Program-made: the position numbers and the translations under genes
Shown here: positions 58,112-64,000 of the stretch, one piece after another
How positions within the stretch are numbered: position 1 is the first letter of the stretch
Layout of the letters: every line of letters starts with the position of its first letter
The notes under the pieces: generated by a model
What the model saw: the letters and a program-made list of their open reading frames with translations, nothing else
What the model was told of the DNA's origin: nothing
The model's database searches: none
Source of the DNA: Aphelenchoides besseyi
Lineage: Eukaryota > Nematoda > Chromadorea > Rhabditida > Aphelenchoididae
Direction: 5' to 3'
DNA length: 64,000 nucleotides
Assembly (NCBI GenBank): GCA_024699855.1
Contig: JAMPIQ010000002.1
Span: 13,950,001 to 14,014,000, forward strand

Positions 58112-60324
58112 ATGGCGGAGCGTCAACTGGCAGAAGGTTTGTTTCATAGCCTCTGTTTACGTTAAAATTTGCATTTTAGGCTCTCGCGGAGCGAAAACGG
58201 CAGCCGAGATTGCCTACATGGAATGTGTGAGAAATTGCCATGAATGGAACAAACGCACGATTACCGCGAGAATTAATTCGAATTTGGCTGTTTTTGATCA
58301 ACAAACCGGAATCGTTCAACGACCAAACGACACTCTGCATCGCAGTCCACTGGAACGATGTATTCCGTCCTCTAGTCAATATGTTTGTTCGTATCCGGCA
58401 AAACGATATCGACGTTCGAATCAAGTCTCTTCGGATGCTTGTGAATTCAAATACCTCATGACAGCGAATCCGGCAATCGGCGAAACGATCAATTCGATTG
58501 TGAATCCCGTGGTGATGCCCGGACCAATGATGGCCGAGAATATGGAGTCAAACGTCATGCCAACTCGATCAGCGACGAGCGGAAACCGAAATGGTGGATA
58601 TGTGAGTCGAATTTCTGCTTTGAAGTTCACAAATTGGTTTTTAGCAAGAGAATTTCGAAATTGATCCGATGGATTACGACTTCGATGAAATCGAAAACGA
58701 TCCATCAGACGAAGATGATTGGGGATCGAGTCGTCGGAAGAAGAAGAAAAACAATCCGGCACAGAGTTTGAATCGACCATCACGTCGTGTGAACACCAAC
58801 ATTCCTGCTCCCGCACCACAGATCGTGCATACCAACGGTAATCCACCAATTGCACCTCCAGTGGCGCCCGTTCAAGTGCCCGACTCGAGAAACTACGTTT
58901 GTCAACGTAATTTGTTGATATGCCAAAAAGCCTAATGATTACATTCGTTTTACAGAATGTGGTGCTCGCTACAAGTCCCGGCCGGGGCTTACGTACCATC
59001 GTTTGCATGTGCACAAAGAGGAGAGCATGCTCAACGAAATGCCAAAAAGTCCGATTGCTCCTAATAGTTAGATCTCTTGTTTTAACAGCACAATAATAAC
59101 TCGGTGCTAAGTTCACTTTCAATGCCCGCAGTCGGTGTATTCGATGCACCAAAACTCCAGGCTTTTTTTGACTCTAATTTACCATGTGATTTTCGAACTT
59201 TCGTAATAATCGACGGGTGTTGGAATTTAGAACTCAAAAATTAGGCGTTTTAAGTATTTCGATCTTATAACAAACACTTTAAACTTCGATTCATTGGGTT
59301 TCTGCCGCTCTTTTCTTTTGGTTAGCGGGTCTAATTGAGCTTTTTTGGATAACTCTTCTGTTTTACCCGTTGTCAACTACTTATTGTGCTAATGAATAGA
59401 TTTTACTCTCGGTTGATGGACGATTACAAGGCTTCCTTTTTATAAGCAACGAGCGGGCGGTCCAACATAGAGAAACTCGGAATTCATCTCAGGACTTCAT
59501 TTGTTCTACGGCCTTTGGCTGTCTTTCAGATGTGATCGTTGGTTTTGTATTTGATCATTTTACCTAAAAAATCAACCACCCGCTCATGTGTGCAACGTTT
59601 TGATCGTCTGAAAAGTGAAAAATTTACACTTCTCGGATCATCGATGGTTGTGCTGCTTATAAAATCGAGGCTAGTTTAATTGTCTTTCGAACACCGTGTG
59701 TACTGTTTTCACTTCTCATTCGTTTGAATGACAGTAAGGAATCAAAATTTCGTGTAATTTTATGCTTAAAAATATCCTCGATTGTCATTCAGATTTTCTC
59801 GTTTCGGCCACTTCTAGCACTTCTGCTCACTAATCGCTCGTTATACACGTCTTATTTGTTTTGTTTTAGTTTTGGCCAACTCCATTTTGTCACCAAACTT
59901 GGATGTTTCCAAGACCTGCGACTTATGTCAAGGAAGCAAAGAACTGAACAAGAAGACGAATGTACCCGAGGAATTGGTAACATGTCATGATTGTGGCCGA
60001 TCAGCGCATCCGACCTGTCTCACTTTTACACCAAACATGCTCATAACAACCAAGAAATACGGATGGCAATGTATCGAATGCAAGAGCTGTACATTCTGTG
60101 GAACTAGCGAAGATGATGTGAGTTCAATTTTGATTGCGTGTTATGTCGAACATGCCGTTTAGGAGTCGTTGCTCTTCTGCGATGATTGTGATCGTGGTTT
60201 CCATCTTTATTGTTTGAAACCGCCGTTGAAAGAGCCGCCAGAAGGCAAATGGTCGTGTCATCTTTGCCAAAACGAATTCGGCCAAAACGCAAGTTTACCT
60301 CCACAAACCTCCTCCACTTCCTAA
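58112..60324 (+). CDS. DPF (requiem/BAF45-type) tandem PHD finger protein
   Basis: The N-terminus after the first short exon reads [20 protein letters not shown] and FDQQTGIVQ, matching the requiem N-terminal domain of DPF1-3. A Lys-rich acidic stretch ([18 protein letters not shown]) follows. Then a C2H2 finger ([19 protein letters not shown]) and, after an intron of about 800 nt, a double PHD finger ([10 protein letters not shown]...[14 protein letters not shown]...[19 protein letters not shown]) with all expected Cys/His ligands. DPF proteins are subunits of SWI/SNF (BAF) remodellers and read acylated or unmodified histone H3 tails. The start at 58112 (MAERQLAEG) is the first ATG of the frame. 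The exon with the C2H2 finger runs into a TAG at 59069 if its donor is not used, so a short form without PHD fingers is possible. Confidence 0.85.
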
Positions 60325-60743
60325 ACAACACGAACGTTTTCGACGAACTATCACGTCCACTAAAACAGTCGTTTTTATTTATTCCAATCTATTCACATCA
60401 TTAAAGTATTCGTTCTGTAAAAATGTATAAGAAAACGTTGTGGTTAATAAACAAAAGTTTCCGGGAAAAAAGAACTAATGGAAAAAGCTGGTCGTTTAAA
60501 AAGTAATTAGAAGCACTTAACTCACGCTTTCTGTTCCATGTGACTCATCGACCACCGATCAACGCTCTGCCGGCCATCGGAGCAAAATCTCGCTCGTCGA
60601 CCAGTTTTCGCTGCTGATCGACCTCTCCGCCTGTTTGGCTGCGACGTTGGTTCGCGTTTTTGTCCTCTGAGAAAGGCTTTGCGTCGAAAAGTTTCTGCTG
60701 CTTCCATAGCAGGTATTTTTGTGTGCGACAGTTCGTGTGTCAA
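60325..60743. other. Gap between DPF and ELMO genes
   Basis: Includes the DPF 3' end with AATAAA-like signals near 60448. The ELMO frame is open upstream of its first ATG back to about 60679. Nothing else seen. Confidence 0.35.
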
Positions 60744-63700
60744 GATGCCACAGTGTCAATTATTTCCTATGCCCTTCAAAGCGATTCGATCTTCTGATTC
60801 GTTGAAAACGCCCAGCGATGAGGAAGTTAAACAAGAAATATTGGATCGACAAAAATTATCGTTGGGAAATTCTGAAGATAAACTATTGGAACAGTCAACT
60901 TTGCCCGGTTCTTCTCGTGGGTTTTCATTTTGTGATTCATTAATTGAACCGAATGCTACATTTGCACGAACACAAAGCGTCTCTGTTGACAGCACATCGA
61001 CGTTGAAAGACTCTCGTTTGACATCGGACGACCTTTCAAACGCTCGATTGTCATCTGTTCATTCGATGGATAGACGAACATCTTCTCTGAGTACTTCGAC
61101 GACATTAACTCGAGCATCAAAATGTTCGAAATTCTCGAAAGCCTCAACAAGTACATTTACTGTGCCGACAATTACGATGCGCGAACAGCCAACGAAGACG
61201 ATAGGGAAGTCCGAGAAGATAGTAGTCACAAATGGAGAGTACGGCAACGTACGGTATCCGTTTGGAACGCCGTCCAAGAAAGTTCGTAGTCTGTACGAAA
61301 CGTTGAAAACTCGAGTTTTCTTCAACACTCGACTACGCTTATTACGACCTCTTCAACAACAATCGCAAATCCGGGTTAGTTAAACGCTTTTTTGCATCAA
61401 ATCGTTTTCTCAACCAAGATTCTAAATGAACATAAATTTCCAGGGGACCGTCCGAATCAACGAATCGTTTTTCAAATTATTTCAACGACAAATTGATTAC
61501 AAAACTTACTCAAATGGACTCCAATACCCGGTTCTAATCGACAAAATCGTACGTTCGTTTGCTTGAATTTGACTGGAATTTGTTTTCAGACCACTTGTTC
61601 ACAACTTTTACAAAACGTGATCGAACTCCTGAAAGTACCACGTGGGCAAATGAACTACGCACTTTATTTAAGATACTCCACAGAATCTTCTTTGGATCAA
61701 AATTTTGATGGTCAGTTTGTTGATGACTGGACAATTAAAACGCTTCGAAATGGCTTCGTTCTTGAGCTATCGCCTTCTCCAGTAAGTTTCTAAAAGTCTA
61801 ATTGAGCAATTGACTCGATTCAGATGTATTTTGCCGAACGTGCTGTTAGTTTGTTTGGAAACGAAAAGACTCAAATCAAAGCTTTGCGAAACATTTTGCT
61901 TCTGCTCGACGATGAGCATCTGAGCCGATGGTTTGTGAGATCGATAAACTTGGTTCAGTTGTTAGATATTGTATTCGACTGGATTCCGGAAATGTAAGCA
62001 TGTGAGAAATGAGTCAAAATTAAACAACGTTTAGTGACGAGACCTACTTATCCGACGAATTCGATTCCTGTGAACTTTTGGATCTGACAACTGATAAGCA
62101 ATGGTCGACGTTGGATGAACTAACGAATGAACATCTGGAGATCTTGGATCGCACAATCGATTTCATAAGTGATAGCAACACGGACGAAGAGACCTTTACG
62201 TTCAGCTTGAAATTCATCGCAATGGCTATAGAAAGATGGTTTGTTTGTTGACACTGCACGGATTTTGAAAAAATGTTTAGCGTGATTTTTGCCGGTGTTT
62301 ATCTCAATCGCATTGATCTCAAGTTCATCGAGCAGCTACTACATAGCTATTACAAATGGAATGTCGCTGATATTCTTACGATAATCATTGCAATCTGTGA
62401 TGCTGCAGAAGACGAAAAAGAAGAAATTGAAACACGACAAGTGAGTTATCTATATTGAATGCTATTTCATGTCATTTAAGATGCTTTCCACCGAACCTTT
62501 TGTTGACTTCTTCTACACGTCAGTTTACATGCAACGATCGAATAATGATTCCAAATTGAAAATACTTCTTTCTCGCGTGTTGACCATCCGAACTGTTGAT
62601 CTGCTCGATTGTCTCAGTTTTACACCAGCAGAAGCCCAAATAGACGAATTGAGAGTAAACAAACCAAATCGTTCTTGTAGACATTTGATTTCCAGACAAT
62701 TGCTGAGACCATCTTCAATCGAACACTTTCGAATCTCAACGATCTGCTTCCCCGGTTGCCATCTGGATCATTTGGTTTTGACCAATTTTCTCAGACTCTT
62801 GAGAATCCAAGCAACTGCCCGTTGATTGAAGTAAGATATTCAAGCTGAACATATTTATTATCATGTTTTTTAGCTTGTTAAAAACGACGAACTGACAACA
62901 GAGCATTTCCTTAATGTGTACTTTAGTTTATTGGACCATTTGCTTGGACTGATGTTGCCGTTGGTGTTCACTCAAGGTTTATACTAAACTGTCATGTTAT
63001 TTAATATCCAAGTTATTTAGTTCTTGATAGCTCTTCATCGCAAAGCGAATTATGGCCGACAAAATACGTGTGTTACGAAGAAGAAGAACGTTGCAGTGAG
63101 ATAAGATCGGATCAGTATTCTGTCGGTTACAACCTGCTGCCTAAATCTGCAAAACGTAAATCCCATATTTCAAAGTCTTCAAACGAAGTCGACGAACTTT
63201 ACAATCCGCTATTGATATGCGAGAACCACGCGATATCGAGAATGCATCAAGTGTTATGCTCACTATTCCGAGATATGTGGATGCTTCCAACTTTACAGAC
63301 TCAAGAACCGAACCGAAGAGTTCAAATGGTAGGCTGATACGATCTAATGGTTATCTGTTATTTCACATTTCAGATCGTCATTTATTTGTCTCGAATTCTC
63401 GAGTCTTCTTGCATTGTCAAACCATTGAATTTACATCATTGGCTTGAGCAATTAGTAAACTCCCATCAAATACACGACTTGTATCAACGACCGTTAAACA
63501 CTGAACAAATTCAAGAACATGAAGAGGACCACGAAGTTCAATGGAAAGAGTAAGATGTCGTTTGCCATCATCCCATTTACCTCACAATTTAGAATCATGA
63601 GGCAAAAAGTTGTGTATCGAATGGAGGATCTACTGTGGGATCAGTTGATTCTGCGTATGCAAAACGGCTACGTTTTCAACAAGTTCGTTTTCACCGAAAA

Positions 63701-64000
63701 AAACAGGAAGCTTATTACGAGAATGGGAACTCGGAAATTGGAGTTGGATGACAACGAGACGTTTTTCACACTCCACGATGAAGACGAAGATGAGAATGCA
63801 CCTCCAAAAGAAAGTATGTCCTCAACAGTAAAAAGATTGTATGTACATTTCGTTTTAGTTCACAGTGGCGAGATACACAAGATAATTGAAGGCCCGGAAT
63901 ACGAAGAAAAATGTCGTAACACATTCTTCTCGCCAACAAAGTCAACGAAAACCAAATTCTTACACAAACTTAAGACTCTTGGTCGGCATCAAAAGATCGA
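60744..64000 (+). CDS. ELMO/CED-12 engulfment adaptor, 3' end outside window
   Basis: Eleven or more exons. A Ser/Thr-rich N-terminal extension of about 200 residues, unusual for the family, precedes GTVRINESFFKLF. Then a ubiquitin-like/RBD region (TTCSQLLQNVIELLKV...WTIKTLRNGFVLELSPSP) and armadillo-type helices (KALRNILLLLDDEHLSRWF) match animal ELMO (DKEYFALQHAD...NGTILRLTTSP...EALKDLASL). The middle covers the ELMO domain; the last exons (KVVYRMEDLLWDQLILRMQN) fit the PH domain. ELMO binds DOCK180/CED-5 to activate Rac in phagocytosis and cell migration. The chosen start (MPQCQLFPMPFKAI) is the first ATG of the open frame; an upstream exon cannot be ruled out. The assignment rests on order and spacing, since identity is low. 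Confidence 0.65.

Noticed and set aside
1..64000. CRISPR arrays, operons with Shine-Dalgarno sites, riboswitches
   Set aside because: No regularly spaced direct repeats or bacterial gene organisation; the sequence is eukaryotic and intron-rich.

Overview
The window looks like nuclear DNA of a small, compact animal genome. Genes are split by very short introns (about 35-50 nt, GT...TTTTAG or TTTCAG), lie close together on both strands, and use AATAAA poly(A) signals. The gene content is metazoan: Ig/FN3 receptor, ELMO/CED-12, polo kinase, DPF tandem-PHD protein, WBP2, FAM184, DM13 protein, neuropeptide precursor. A nematode is the most economical reading from intron style and density, but no sequence here proves it. 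All assignments come from reading translations and recalled family features; no search was run.

Layout. 1.5-5.4 kb (+): FAM184-like coiled-coil protein. 6.0-8.3 kb (+): secreted DM13-domain protein. 9.8-10.1 kb (-): a tiny spliced neuropeptide-like precursor not recognised as a known family. 11.7-14.6 kb: a divergent, propeptide-less cathepsin B-like gene (-) between two near-identical 201-bp inverted arms. 14.9-16.1 kb: a second inverted-repeat element with a tRNA-like internal sequence. 16.3-19.4 kb: an Ig-like relic and a CYP20-type P450 that stops before its haem-binding half. 20.0-22.7 kb (+): WBP2 and a homocysteine S-methyltransferase. 22.9-25.4 kb (-): two related genes of an unrecognised family. 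25.4-29.1 kb: no gene I can support. 29.1-32.3 kb (+): a coiled-coil protein with an N-terminal membrane segment. 32.3-35.6 kb: intergenic. 35.6-39.4 kb (+): Ig/FN3 transmembrane receptor.

39.9-54.9 kb is the unusual part: a gene-fragment graveyard. It holds an MCM2 piece, a 5'-truncated midasin, an HSP90-family piece and an ACF1/BAZ1-like piece (both in two direct copies 8.36 kb apart), a frameshifted PP5 TPR piece, an open chimera of membrane segments, leucine-rich repeats and hormone-sensitive lipase, a tRNA-like sequence, and a decayed Helitron helicase at the right edge. Helitron-type capture plus segmental duplication is a plausible but untested cause.

55.3-64.0 kb returns to intact genes on +: a polo-like kinase with an intact polo-box domain but Met at the usual activating Thr position, a DPF/BAF45-type tandem PHD protein, and an ELMO/CED-12 engulfment adaptor cut by the window end.
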